Shown here: in pieces, positions 10,561 to 22,428 of the stretch
Position numbering within the stretch: position 1 is the stretch's first letter
Layout: each line of letters opens with the position of its first letter
Assembly (NCBI GenBank): GCA_014529385.2
Contig: CM043944.1
Coordinates: forward strand, 69,610,895 to 69,674,894
Source of the DNA: Adiantum capillus-veneris
Taxonomy: Eukaryota > Streptophyta > Polypodiopsida > Polypodiales > Pteridaceae
Direction of reading: 5' to 3'
Length of the DNA stretch: 64,000 bases
Translations under genes and position numbers: made by a program
The notes under the pieces: generated by a model
Seen by the model: only the letters and a program-made list of their open reading frames with translations
The model's database searches: none
What the model was told of the DNA's origin: nothing

Positions 10561-10701
10561 TGTTGTGTGGTCATGCAGGTAGAGTCCGGCCACCTAGTGT
10601 GGTCGGACACGTTATGGTTGTAACCGCTTAATGGTAATATAAGGAAGTGCCGGAAGAGAGAGAGGCACACTTAGTTTGGTCTTATTCTTGTGTACACCAC
10701 A
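10561..10701 (+). mobile_element. Short 141-bp LTR (TRIM-like or copia-like)
   Basis: Starts TGTTGTGTGG directly after a polypurine tract and can be closed at ACACCACA, giving TG...CA ends, with an AATATAAGG element inside. The length is that of a TRIM or a small copia LTR. No partner copy was found in the window, so the right end is provisional. Confidence 0.45.
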
Positions 10702-11120
10702 ATATATATTAGATTTATTATATCTTAAAGATTGAATTTCCTTAACTTCATATCAATGGTTTATACTTTCAATAATTTTCCTAAAAACTTTTAACAAAAA
10801 TTTCTATTTATCCTAGTGATTTTTAGCTTAAAATAGAGTTTTTGATCTATTATAATTACTTAAACTAATTAACAAATATATAAGTATCACAATTAGATGA
10901 TGATGCTTCATAGCTTTGCTAATTATCTTGTAATTATCCAAGGTAGTTATCTAAGTTTTCTTTTAATTTTTAGCTAAAATTAGGTTTTGTGTACCTATCT
11001 ATGCATGCAAAGCATGTTTAGTACGTATGAGAATCTCAAACAGTATTGGCTTGAAATTTGAGAAACTTTCTAGGATTAAAATAGAAGGATCTTTCATGGA
11101 CTTTTGTGCAAGGCCTGAAG

Positions 11121-11247
11121 AGTTTAGAGAGGTGTTCCCTTATAACTGCAAACTCCCCCTTCTTTTTGTTACAAAAAGTTTAGAGAGGTGTTCCCTTAGA
11201 ACTGCAACCTCCCCCTTCTTTTTGTTACAAATAGTTTAGAGAGGTTA
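11121..11247. repeat. 56-bp tandem repeat, about 2.3 copies
   Basis: Units starting AGTTTAGAGAGGTGTTCCCT at 11121 and 11177, with a partial third at 11233. Confidence 0.9.
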
Positions 11248-11539
11248 AAAAAAAAAAACCTCTTTTTGTTGCATGTGGTTTATTAGGAGTTTTTGAGTGA
11301 ACATTTAAAAAAAAATTACCTCTTTTTGTTGCATGTTGATGACATATACAAAGGTCGACCACTTGTCCAAGCTAGGCTCCATTGAAACATGGAGAGAACG
11401 ATGCTCCACCATTTGTCGAAGCTAAGTCTATTGAAACATAGATTATTTGATTTATCTCCATAGTTACTCTTGTGTGTATCACATATATTTTGATACATGT
11501 GTATCAAGTTAGATTAGTGACTTTATCTTCATTCAAAAA

Positions 11540-11705
11540 ATACATGACAACGTATCAAAACAACTAGCCCAATCTGAGTCCAAAAAAGCATTTAAGTCTG
11601 GCAGTGAGCCCCCCTTGGGATAAACCAATCCAAGATGTAAAGATGGGCGGGTTGTTGATCCGATTTGAACCCAGGGCCTCGCTGTCCAAATTGAGGCTCT
11701 TTTTT
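11540..11705 (-). mobile_element. Possible tRNA-derived SINE fragment
   Basis: Read on the minus strand, a GGGTTCAAATCGG sequence near 11670 resembles the pol III B box (GGTTCGAATCC). An A box at the right distance was not convincing, so this is only a hint of a tRNA-related SINE. Confidence 0.2.
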
Positions 11706-11765
11706 GGCCTAATAAAATATTTAGATTCATTTTTTATCATAAACTAATTATCAAGTCTTACTTAT

Positions 11766-12070
11766 GATGTATACTAGCTATGGTTATTATATTGTAATTA
11801 TCTAATTTGATTAGCTAGTTCCCCCCTTTTATTTTTAACTAAAATCAGTCTATTTTGGCTTCATTAAATAGCTAGATTAACTTTCTAATCATAATCTAGT
11901 TATCACAACTTACTTTTGATGTTTACTAACTCTGATGTTTATCTTATAATTGTTTAACTCGATTAGCTAATTTCTTCTTTTAACTTTTAGACTATTTTAG
12001 CTTAATTAAATAGCTAGATTATGTTTGTGTTAAAATGAGATAATTATCCCATATTCTTAACAATGTTCTC
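11766..12070. repeat. 152-bp imperfect tandem repeat
   Basis: GATGTATACTA at 11766 and GATGTTTACTA at 11918 start two diverged units that both run through a TTTTAACT..TTTAG stretch into AATAGCTAGATTA. A third, weaker copy lies near 10910-10990. Confidence 0.6.
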
Positions 12071-13112
12071 TAGTTTGGTATTTATCTTATGATGTTTTAA
12101 GCTGTTTTACTACGTTTTCTATTTGTTTTATAGAAAAAACAGCTAAATTCTATCTAAACAATTGCAAAAATTAATAGAAAAATTATGATATATTTTTTAT
12201 ATCTTATTAATAGTATGATTAATCTTTTATAATTATTTTAGAACTAAAATTGTTTAATAAAATTCCCATTAATTAAGGTCAAAACTAGTCAATTTTAGTC
12301 CTAATTAGGGTTAGTAATTAAGTAGATTATTAATCTTCATTAGGATTAAGTAGTCAAAAAATAAATAATTTATATTAGAGGGTTTAATAGTAGAGAATGA
12401 TGTAATATTATTTAATTAATAGATTGATTTTAAAAATACATATAAATTACTAATTAACTGAGACTAGCATAATTACTTTGCTTACTCACGTAGATTTTTC
12501 TCTTTTAGTGATTTATGTGAAGTATCTCTCTTGCACGAGAGATTTTTGGCCATTACTTTGAGTCTAAGAGAAAATGAGAAGCCTAAGGTCCTATCTATAG
12601 ATTTTCTCGCACTCACATGCTCTCAAGGACTCTTACAGGCAGCAAATGGCAATTTCTTGCAACTCAAGCAGCCCCCATGCTCAAGATGTTGCTACCTACC
12701 ACTAAATATGTTGGTGGAAGGTTAGTGATGGCCTCTGGTAGCACATGCCCAGCTTGGTTGGTCAATTTTATCATTTTTGGATGAATTTTATGCTTTTTTA
12801 TAAATATGTGGTAAATATCTAGTAAATATCTAGGAGTTTAAGGTAAATTCTTTAGCTTTAATGATTACTAAAAACCATCAAATTATTTTTACAATTTGAA
12901 ATGACAGTGAATCTTTCAGAGAGGATAGTGGTGTCAATTTTTACCCGAATTCAATTCTGAGAGTTCCTAGCTACAGGTTTGTTGTGCTTAAGATTTTAGA
13001 AATACCAATTTTAACTGCTTTTGAGATAGTGTTTTATCTATTTGTACGCCTAATGCTTTCTCTTAAAGCTTTGAGTTCAATTCCTTGAGGTTAGAAAAGT
13101 GGAGACCTTACA

Positions 13113-13976
13113 TCTAGAAACCCTATGGACCTAAGGCCACAAGGGGCTAAATAGAAACCCTATGGCCCTAAGGCCTTCGGGTGCTCTTTTTGCTAGCTAG
13201 AAACCCTATGGCCCTAATGTCAGTGGGTGCTCTTTCTGTTGGCTAGAGATCCTACATTCGTAAGGCCACAAGCTGCAATTTCTGTTGGAAATAAATCCTA
13301 TGTCACTAAGGCCTCTAGGTGATTTTTTTGTTGGCTAGAAACTCTATGGCCCTAAGGCCACACGATGCTCTCTTTTTTCGTCTAGAAACCCTATTTCCTT
13401 ACGGCCACATGGTGCTCTTTGTGTTTGCTAGAAACTCTATGGACTTAGGTACAAAGGGTGCTCTTTGTTCTAGCTAGAAACTCTATGGACTTAGGTACAA
13501 AGGGTTCTCTTTGTTCTAGCTAGAAAACCCTATGGGCTTAAGTTCAAAGGGGCTAGCTAGAAACCCAATATCCCTAAGGCCCCAAGGTGCTCTTTTTGTT
13601 GTCTAGGAACCCTATGGCCCTAAGGACACATGGTGCTCTTTTTGCTGGCTAGAAACCCTATGGCCCTAAAGCCACATGGTGCTCTTTGTGTTCGCTAAAA
13701 ATCTATGGCCATAAGTCCACGGGGTGCTCTTTTTGCTAGCTAGAAACCCTATAGCCCTAAGGCCACAGGGTGCTCTTTCTTTTGGCTAGAAATTCTACGG
13801 CCCTAAGGTCATAGGGTGTTCTTTGTGCTATCTGGAAACCTAGGGTTCTCTTTTTGTTGGTTAGAAACCCTATGGACAAAAGGCCACAATGTGATCATTA
13901 TGCTGGGTAAAATCCCTATGGCCCTAAGGCCACCTGGTGCTCTTTTTGTTGGCTACAAACCCTATGGCCCTAAGGC
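13113..13976. repeat. 46-bp minisatellite array, copy 2
   Basis: Same unit, same orientation and same telobox-plus-palindrome structure as the array at 1-1322; about 18-19 units. It begins abruptly with TAGAAACCCTATGGACC and ends in TAAGGCATATAACC. Confidence 0.93.
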
Positions 13977-14064
13977 ATATAACCTTTTAGACAATCATGA
14001 TATGTGAAACTTTGTAGCATTGACATTTCCATCTCCATGTTTGTGCCTGATAGAAGTTAATTTC

Positions 14065-14122
14065 TCCTCAGTACATGAATGCATGGCAACATGTCCTCAG
14101 TACATGAATGCATGGTAGCATG
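14065..14122. repeat. 29-bp tandem duplication
   Basis: TCCTCAGTACATGAATGCATGG occurs in two adjacent copies (14065 and 14094). The flanking DNA from 13977 to 14436 holds nothing else recognisable. Confidence 0.85.
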
Positions 14123-14436
14123 TTTCATCTCCGACAAGTTTCAACACATGTGGCTATCAAAGATACCTAGGGAAAAGAAAACTTTGAATGAAAGGATACC
14201 TTCACCTTCTCTTGAGATCCAAAAAAGCCTCCAACCCTTTTTCACCCATATTCTTTGACCTCTTGGTAGAATTGAAGTTCCTCTCTATTTGTCACTGCAT
14301 ATCAAACCTTTTTGAATCTCCCCTTTGGTGGATTGCATATGGGACCTACTTCTCTACCTTGCTGGGATATTTTCTATGTGCGTGTTCGCTTCCATTTGGA
14401 ATTCACAATGATTATGCATTTTGCTCATTATGACAT

Positions 14437-15979
14437 TGACGGGAGCAAAGCAAACCACGAACGCCGACGGCCTCTAAAACACCGGGGCGGCGCGCCTCGA
14501 GCCTGTCATGGTAAAGCAAACAGGGGGCACCACCTAGCTTCAATGGCTAGGACGCAAACAACACACCACCATAACAAAGTTTTCATCCAAGAGAGATGGA
14601 TGCTTGGGAGTAATGATGAAAAGGAAAGGGAATGAGATCAAGTGAGAGAGAGAGAGAGAGTGAGGGAGGGGGTATAGCGGCTTAGTACTTAGGCATCACA
14701 AAAGGATGGCCAATCCGCACACCCTTCACACATACACAAGCTCACTCCAAAACACAAGACTAGGTGGCGATTCCGCACACCTCACATGGGCAAAACATTG
14801 CAAGAAAACATACTCACAAAACCTCAAGCTTTATTTAGAGAATTAGGCGATGAAATAGGGAGCATAGGGTAGGGGAAGGAGAAGGGAGAGAGTGGTAGAG
14901 CACATGGCGGATAGGTGGGAGTTGATGGCGAAGACTCGCACGAGGATTATGGCCATCATCCTTCATTTAGTTGCCCTTCATCTTCCATAGCCAAGGGTGT
15001 AGAGGTCATGCTCAAGGCAAGCATGGTGATTGCGGTGATGGTGATGGTGTGGGTGTGTGTGTGTGCACTAGGCACACACAGTGCATAGTGTGTTCTTTGG
15101 TGATGTTGTTTCCTTAGTGTGATGGTGACCCCTCTTTATATAGGGGAGGAGGGGGGGAGAAATTCTAGAATTTAGAAATGAAGAAATCATTATCTACATA
15201 GGCCATGTGACCGTGGGCCCCACTTGTCTGGCTGTGTGTATATGTGCCAGAACAGCAGTCTCATGAGAGACTCTAAGAGAGAGAGATGGGTTGATGAAAA
15301 AAAAAAGTGAGGGGTGACATGGAGAATAAAGTAATTACAAGAGGGGAGAGAGGGGAGTGTGCTCAGAGGTGAATCTGTGTGCAGATGTGTGTGAACACAA
15401 GAAAAATCAAGTAACCACCGGGTGGGGATGGGTCTGTGGGCACCTTTTTCAGTGAAACTGAGTGTGTGTGAGTGTGGGGGAGGTTATTTAGCTACAAGAC
15501 AAGAGACATGGAGCCCTGTAGAGAGAGAGGGGGGTATTTGGGTCATGAGATATGATAGGAGAGAGAAAGAGGGGGTGGGGTATACTATTTTGGAAGATAG
15601 GGTAAGTTGCATGTGAGTTAGGGTGCATTATTGGTGAGTTATAATTCATTATTGGTGAGAGGTGGGGTAGCTTGAGGGCAAAGAGAAAGGAGAAAGGACA
15701 AGGGGAAGAGAGAGGGGGCTGACCTTTTGAGTGGAGGAGAGGAAAAGGGACACCCGGCGGGGCAACAGTGAAGAAAAAGGAGGCAAGGTGGGGATGGGCT
15801 ACCCCGCAGGCATGAGGTGGCCTATTTTACCTTTCTTATATATTTACATAATCATACTTTATTTTTTTCTTACTTTTTCCAATGCCTTTTATCACCTCCT
15901 CCATAAGAGGGGGTTTTCATGGGGTGGGGACGAGAGAAGAGGGGTATGGGAGCTTGGCCTGTGAAAAGCCCCCATCGTT
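14437..15979 (-). mobile_element. 3' LTR of Tat-like Ty3/gypsy element 2
   Basis: Lies just beyond the end of gag-pol and its polypurine tract, in the same minus orientation. Its terminal part (GCGTCCTAG...CTAGGTGGTGCCCC on the minus strand) is homologous to the end region of the LTR at 4664-7391. It contains a TATA box at 15134-15143 (minus). The boundary at 14437 is set by a terminal CA (minus CCCGTCA); the other end is near 15974-15980, where the purine tract stops. The open frames at 15422-15964 lie inside the LTR and are GA-rich noise. Confidence 0.75.
15134..15143 (-). promoter_or_regulatory. TATA box of element 2 LTR
   Basis: CTATATAAAG on the minus strand, followed by a short GC-containing leader. 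A typical plant LTR promoter position. Confidence 0.65.
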
Positions 15980-15980
15980 A

Positions 15981-15995
15981 GCCCTCCCCTTTTGG
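15981..15995 (-). promoter_or_regulatory. Polypurine tract of element 2
   Basis: CCAAAAGGGGAGGGC on the minus strand, between the polyprotein stop (16006) and the LTR. This is the expected plus-strand DNA primer site. Confidence 0.7.
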
Positions 15996-16005
15996 CTAGA
16001 GGCAT

Positions 16006-19000
16006 TCATGTCTCTAGCTCATCTGTTTGATCATTATCATCGGAGGTGGCGGCTGATGGTGTGTCCTCATCTGGAATGTCAATAGGTGGAGCCTGGTCAA
16101 ATCGAAGAAAATAAGGTTTAAGTCGCCAACCATTTACCCTGGTTTTATGAAGTTTTCCATCAGCCTCCATAAGCTGGTAGCTTCCATTGGCATACTTTTT
16201 CCTAACGATGAAAGGACCTTCCCATCGGAGTAGGAGTTTCTTATCCTTGCGCGTGTCGAAGCGATTGTCGTAGCGGAGCACCAACATTCCTTTCTTCAAT
16301 TCTTTTTTCCGGAGATGCTCGTTAAAGCTAAGCCGTCTATGCTCTACTTGTGCTGCATAATAATTTATTGCTTCTTCTCTGTCCAGCTGCAGTCTTTCCA
16401 AGTTGATGATGTGATCTCTCAAATGCATGTTGGGCTGTTGAAGTTGGCTTGCCATTACTCTGAGACTTTGTAGTTGCACTTCAATGGGCAAGATTGCTTC
16501 CTTACCAAATACTAGATGATACGGTGTGAATCCCAAGGATGTACGAAATGAAGTTCTGTAGGCTCATAAAGCTGGTAGTAGATACTTATCCCAGTCTCCA
16601 GGATGATTGTTTACCTGCTTGGTAATAATTTTAGAAACCATTCCATTTACCTTTTCAACTAGGCCATTACATTGAGGGTAATATGGTGAAGAGTGCCTCC
16701 TTGTAATGCCCAGTTTCTGCATTATTTCTCCTACCAAGTCTGCTCTGAAACCTGGCCCTCTATCAGAGATGATCTCTAAAGGTGTGCCAAACCTACAGCA
16801 TATGTGCTCGTAGATAAATTTAGCTACCTCTACCGCTGTGATTCTAGTGGTGGCTGCAGCCTCTGCCCATCTAGTCATGTAGTCGACCCCCATGATAATG
16901 TAGAATTTTCCTGAGTTGGCCCTAGGTAATGGCCCAATGGCATCGATACCCCATTTTTCAAATGGGCCATATGAGAGAATAGGTGTCTGTGGTTCAGGCA
17001 TAAGTGACCTAGTGCCGGCCGTTTGACACAACTTACACGTTTTTCACCAATGGTGTACATCACGGTTGAGGCTAGGCCATATGAAGCCTGCCTGCAAGAT
17101 TTTCCTACTTGTTATGTCTAGGGCAAAGTGACCACCACAAACCCCGTCGTAACAGCTAGCAATTACTCTCGTGATTTCGTGAGAGAGAGGGACCTTCCTG
17201 AGTATTTGGTCCTTACCCTTACAGTACAAACCATCATTGATGAGTCGATACCTTGTGGCCTTCCGCGTCAGCCATTGCTTCTGTCCCTTTGTTAAATCTG
17301 ATGGGCATTCCCCTGTTTCAAAAAAATGCATGATGTCAGGCAAGGCATCACTGCCTTGAAATAGAGGGAGCTTTAGTTTTATTGCTCCAACCACCACTTC
17401 CTGTAGTCTTTCACTTGCTAGGGCATCTGCTTCTTGGTTTTGAGCCCTTGGGATATGGTGTATTTGAACTTCTTCAAACTTACCCAACAAGGTTTTTACT
17501 CCACTTAAGTGAGTCCTTAAACTAGGATTCTTGCATGTCCATGCTCCATTTACTTGCCTTACCAGAAGTAGAGCATCCCCAAATACATTAAGGCGTTGTA
17601 CACCTTGCGAGACGCACCATTGTAGACCCTTGGTTAGTGCTGCATACTCAGCTTCATTGTTAGAATGTGAATCTAACAATTGGCCCAACGAAAATACCTT
17701 TGTCCCTTTGTCATCAAAGACCACTATGCATGCAGCTACTTTCTCGGACGCTCGCTTGTAGGCTCCATCAAAGTAGAGAGAGTATGCTCCTTCTACCATC
17801 GGTGGTACTGGAGGTAATCGGACTTCTCCTTCCTTAGATCGCTTCTCCTTCCTTTCAAAGACTTGGTAGGTCATGAGTCCCCCCAAACTTGCCCTTGTCG
17901 TGCTTTCTACCTGTACCGTGTAGTCAAACTCTTGCAGACGAACTAGCCATTTAGTAATTCTAACAGACACATCCATGTGTTGTACAACATAGGGAAATAT
18001 TTCATCCGTGGTTAGAATCACAAATTGCTTAGGCAGGAAATATGACCTAAACTTTGTAGTTGCAAATCTAAGAGCTAGGACTAAGTGTTCCACATGGGTG
18101 AAACCTTTCTCTCCTGCTATCATCATTCGACTAGAGAAGTAGATTGGCCTCATGAAAGATGTCGTCGTATCCTTTTGGAGTAGCACAGCCCCCAATGAGT
18201 TATCACCAACACTTGAGGTGACATAGAATTTTTCATCCCACTTAGGTGGTGAGATAGTTGGCAGAGTGGCTAAGACCTCCTTTACCTTGTTGTAGTGATG
18301 TTCGCTTTCCTCGTCCCAAGTGAAAGTTGATCTTTGAGTGAGTTGTTGCAGTGGTAGAACAAGTTGTGATAGTAGATGTATGAATCTACTTAAGTACCTC
18401 ACCTTCTGTAGAAAAGAGACCAGTTGACGTGCGTTCGTTGGTGAAGGTAGGGCTATGAGTGCGGACACCTCACTTGGGTCGGCGTTGATACCTTTTGCTG
18501 AAATTTCATGGCCTAGTAGAATGACTTTACTCTCCCCAATGTGGCATTTATCCACATTTAATTGCCCACCTAGGCTCTGCAACCTGGCTAAACCTTCAGT
18601 TACCTTTTCTAAATGTGAAATACGGGAGCTATATATACAAAAATCATCAATGAACACTCTTATGGATGTTCCAAAGAACGGTTGAAAAACATATGTGACA
18701 TATCTCTGGAATGTGGCAGGTGCATTTGTGAGACCAAATGGCATAACCCTGTATGCAAAACAACCCCATGGCGTGATAAAAGTGGTTTTTAGCTGATCTT
18801 CCAAGGCTATGCGTATTTGAAAGTATCCAGAATAACCATCACAGACGGTATAGCATTCAAAACCCGCTACTTCATTCAGAATTTCATCCAAGAAAGGGAG
18901 AGGAAAGTGGTCTCTCTTTGTAGCTGCATTTAGTGGTTTGTAGTCAACACAGACCCTCCACTTACCATTCTTTTTAGGCGTCACCACTATGGGTGACACC

Positions 19001-21258
19001 CATTCTGAGTTTTCTACAGGATAGATGAATCCCGCCTCCAGCAGTTTCCTTACCTCGGCCAAGAGTGCCTTTTCTTGTATGACCCCCAATCGTCGTAGCT
19101 TTTGCACAACTGGTTTTACCCCTTCCTTCAGCTTAATATGATGTTCCACCACTGTAATGCCTGTGATTCTTTCATAGTTGTCAATGAACAGGTTAGGAAA
19201 TCCCATCAACATTTGCAAAAAACTATCTTTCTGCTCAAGTGTTAATTCCGTAGACAACATACCCTTCAACCTACTTCCTCCTAGGCCAGGTGATTTGCTC
19301 TCCTCTTCATTGGGTTGCCCTTTTGGTGATGGATCACGAGTTGTGGTTACCCTTTGTGGATCCTTCATAATGATACCCATCACATCAATGTAACTGTCAC
19401 TTTCGTCGGTGGATGTGGTCTCCTCCTCAGAACTGGAAGATTCGCTAGTGGTTTCATCTGCTGATGTTTCCAGATTCATTTGCTTCTGCTTGCCAATTCT
19501 CATGTTGTAGTAGATTGTCTCCCCTTTCTTACCGGTCATGCGTAGAAGACCAGTACCCCAGTCCTCTTTTGACTTCATGGCCATCAACCATGGCCTTCCC
19601 AAAATTAGTGGATAGCCCTCCCCCTTAGTAGGCATCACAAAAACATCTACCTCTACCTCAGTGTTGAAAGCTTTGATTTTCACGGCACTTACCACACCCA
19701 CACACTTAACTTTTGCGTTGTTTTCCATCTTTGTCTTGCATGGAGAAGGCCTGTCAACCTCGAGCCCTAATCGAAGCATCATAGCTTCGCTCATTACACA
19801 GATTTGTGCACCTCCATCAATGTAGGTGTTTCCAACCCTCTTTCCTTTTATGTTTACGTCGACAATTGGAAGGATGTCATCCATGTTGCATCCCGAAATT
19901 GCTCCGGCCACCTTTGTTTTGGAGCGTCTTGTACTTACCATTTTAGACCATTGTCGCCTTACTTTAGGTACAAGATGTAGCAGATGTGGCCATGTAATCT
20001 TCGGTCCTTGCTCTGCCACATCCAATGTTAGATCATAGGGCTTAGAACTTTCCCCTAGCTGGAAGTCGGTGATGCCCAATTTCCGTCGTGGCCTGGATGG
20101 CCTCTTACTAGTTTCTCCTCTCATGCTTCTCTCATCATCTGATTGTGTAGCTTTCTCCCTCCTAGCTCTTTTCACAGTCATTGCTTCAAGTGGTTCTAAA
20201 AATGTTACCTTCTCCTTACCCTTGTCCCTCTCCTTTGCTCTTGGTGGATCCACTACTACGGCTTTTCCTTTCTCTTCTAGCCTTATGATGTTTACAGGGC
20301 GATCAGGTGGTGGGGCTGGTGGAAGAGGTGGGATGGATGCTTGTAGTGGTGTCTGGGGTGGACGTAGAATTTGTGTTGGTGGGGGTGGTGCTCGGGGTGG
20401 GGGTGTTCTTTCTCTAGGGGGTGACAATTGGTTCCTCCTACCTCCTCTATTATAGTTTTGTCGTGGTTTGGGACAGTAGTACATACCATGACCGTCTTCT
20501 CCGCAGTTGTAGCAATGATACTCCCTGTTTTGTCGTCGTGCTCTTCCAAGGTCTTGATCTCTTTCTTGACTCCTCCCTTGCTGTATTAAGTGGACAGACA
20601 AATTCTGCAGTTGGTCAGTAATATGGGCCAACATATCTTGTTGGTCATCTCTTACCCCAAGAGCCGGTGGTGGTGGTATGGTGGTTGTCGTAGTTGCTGG
20701 TCGACGCGATGTTCCTGCTTCTGTTGACTCGGTTTCTTTGGCTTTCATTCGCAGCTTCTTGTCCTTAAGGCGAGCAATCTCAACGGCTAACTCGTACGTA
20801 GCCGGGAATCTACCTTTCACCTTCTCCTTGAGAAGCGGCCATAAGCCATGCGTGAACCGATCTTTTTTTAGGAAATCGGGTGCAGCTTCCCCCCTAGCCA
20901 GTGACTCAACCCACCGTTCCCACAAATCCATAAATTTGGACTCATAGGTGGCATATTCTAAAAGACCCTCCTGCTTCAAGTCTCTCAACTTGTCCCACAA
21001 CTTTTCTGAAGTGGTACCTCCCCCAAAGCGCCTCTTAAAAGCGGTTTTTAAGGGTTCCCAGTCATCCTTGGTTGCTTGTGGAAGTGCATTGTACCATGAT
21101 CTAGCTTCTAGCTTCATGAGATGTTTAAAGATTCTAACCCGGGATTCATCCGTATCTTTGTTGCTCACTACACATGCTACTTCAAAGTCATCTAGGAAGT
21201 CTGTTACCAAATCCTCCCCCTTCTTTCCTTTAAATGTTGGAAATGCTACACTTGCCAT
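16006..21258 (-). pseudogene. Nearly intact Gag-Pol polyprotein with dual RNase H (Tat-like)
   Basis: One frame of 1,751 codons from ATG 21258 (MASVAF, matching the start of the related gag at 8007) to TGA 16006, broken by only two TGA codons, at 17044-17046 and 16564-16566. Approximate residues: Gag 20-180; CCHC knuckle 249-262; retropepsin with DGGA at 481; RT 720-880 with FIDD; RNase H 990-1110; a second, archaeal-type RNase H 1155-1285; integrase 1310-1650; and a C-terminal basic GPF-type region. The second RNase H keeps all acidic residues (FDGAY, NNEAEY, GDALL, EADAL). In the integrase, GIDAIGP, SDRGPG and LVEKVNG give the DDE triad, but the first zinc His appears as Tyr (CYDGVCGGH). 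The only obvious lesions are the two stops. Confidence 0.92.
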
Positions 21259-21341
21259 GATTACTGAGAGAGAGCTAGAAAGACACATTGCTTAACTTGC
21301 AAAAGTTTTTTTCTTCTTTACAAGGAGGCGTGTATACCCTC

Positions 21342-21560
21342 TTATACTAGGACATAGATTAAAACTTCAAACGGTACATTGCCTTGTACCAAAGGTAAGA
21401 CAAATGGCTGATCTGATGCCAGAACCTCAAAAAACCGCTCCCCACCTAGCATGGTGTCAATGACGTGCTGGTAGTGAGCCTTCAAGTCCAGTATTACCTT
21501 GATTGAGCGTACATGTGTTGGTATGTGTGATCTGTCTTGAGGTAGGTTGCACTGATTCAT
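21342..21560 (-). CDS. Small leader ORF of element 2 (family A)
   Basis: A 72-codon ORF that ends about 85 bp before the gag ATG. It aligns with the leader ORF at 7467-7679: a V.VIL.LK segment, LASDQPFVLPLV, then EVLIYVLV at the stop. It has the same place and strand relation to gag as in element 1. No known domain recognised; function unknown. Conservation of reading frame between two elements whose gags have diverged strongly suggests a translated peptide. Confidence 0.6.
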   Translation of the reverse strand: MNQCNLPQDRSHIPTHVRSIKVILDLKAHYQHVIDTMLGGERFFEVLASDQPFVLPLVQGNVPFEVLIYVLV

Positions 21561-21577
21561 GTGAAGCTTAGAGGTGC

Positions 21578-21802
21578 TTAGTCACTGTCCAAGCTTGTGG
21601 GAGAGGGTGGATTTCTTTCCTGAAACAAACTCAGTAGATCCCTAGTTTCTCTAGTGAGAGTGTGAGCCAATGATTCCGTTATCTGTGCTGCAGCATCAGG
21701 CGCGACTTGAAAAATGACTGTGATAATTACCTCGGTGACTTGAGTTACCCGATTCTCAAAGTAGAATAGTGTTGATTCTCTATTGTGCAGAGCTCCTTTC
21801 AT
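21578..21802 (-). CDS. Second small leader ORF of element 2
   Basis: A 74-codon ORF just upstream of the family A leader ORF and in the same orientation. It has an amphipathic middle (VTEVIITVIFQVAPDAAAQITESLAHTL) but no clear similarity to the family A peptide. A further open stretch at 21799-22014 (minus; basic, RRRRAPSTTRR) overlaps its start. These may be pieces of a longer leader region. The 5' LTR that should lie beyond is absent, since unrelated retroelement DNA begins near 22020. Confidence 0.35.
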   Translation of the reverse strand: MKGALHNRESTLFYFENRVTQVTEVIITVIFQVAPDAAAQITESLAHTLTRETRDLLSLFQERNPPSPTSLDSD

Positions 21803-22024
21803 TTTGTTGTTGTTGGTTGGTTGTAGGTTGCGGACATGGTTTCGACCTTCTCCTTTTTCTTCTTGGCACTTGGCCTATGTATATCCACTGGGTTTGGCGC
21901 GTTGGTTGACTCTCCCACTGCAAATCGATTACCGTTACGCCTGGCACTCGAGCTTAGATGGAGATGCGGAGTTCGTCTAGTTGTGCTTGGAGCTCTTCTT
22001 CTTCTGTCGTCCAATTAGCAAATC

Positions 22025-22426
22025 TTGCTAGGCATTCATCCATTGAGACGCCAAAAAAGATACAAGAGTAAACAACACCATATCAGTCTACCAACCAGGC
22101 TGAGACCAATGCCGGAGTTTAGGGGTAAGACACATTTCCTTATGAACATTCATGTTGTTGATTGTGCTAAGGATAAAGTGTCAGGAAGATTTCTTAAGGT
22201 TGTTGAAGACTCAGGATTTAAGTCCAGACTGTTGAAACCTAAGAAAAGTAGCAAAGCAAAAAAAAGAGTTGCATCAGAAAAACTAAATGTCTCTGGTGGT
22301 CCAATTATGACGAAAATTGAACGGAAAACGAGATACAATGAGTTGAAACAAAAAATAAAAATGTATAGACAACTGAAATGGAAAGTAGCGATGGAACGAA
22401 CGCTATTGATGGGAGTTAAAAGATAG
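22025..22426 (+). CDS. N-terminal pol-associated ORF of element 3 (unassigned)
   Basis: An open frame of 133 codons, most plausibly starting at the internal Met near 22109, that ends three bases before the RT-containing frame. The peptide is basic and lysine-rich. I see no CCHC knuckle and no DSG/DTG motif, so it is neither an obvious gag nuclear-binding region nor a protease. The left edge coincides with loss of homology to element 2, so the beginning of element 3 (5' LTR, most of gag) is probably missing. Confidence 0.4.
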   Translation: MLGIHPLRRQKRYKSKQHHISLPTRLRPMPEFRGKTHFLMNIHVVDCAKDKVSGRFLKVVEDSGFKSRLLKPKKSSKAKKRVASEKLNVSGGPIMTKIERKTRYNELKQKIKMYRQLKWKVAMERTLLMGVKR

Positions 22427-22428
22427 AT

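Larger units (their letters stand above)
10702..13112. other. AT-rich noncoding tract
   Basis: Long AT-rich DNA with several short repeats annotated separately. The open frames at 11027-11239 and 12531-12725 show no domain features and the former is partly repeat-derived. No gene supported. Confidence 0.6.

Noticed and set aside
11540-11705. tRNA gene on the minus strand
   Set aside because: Only a B-box-like motif is present; no cloverleaf can be drawn and no A box is found. Kept only as a weak SINE hint.
20069-20455. 128-codon plus-strand ORF opposite the element 2 gag linker
   Set aside because: Antisense shadow of a proline-rich linker, read as glycine-rich.
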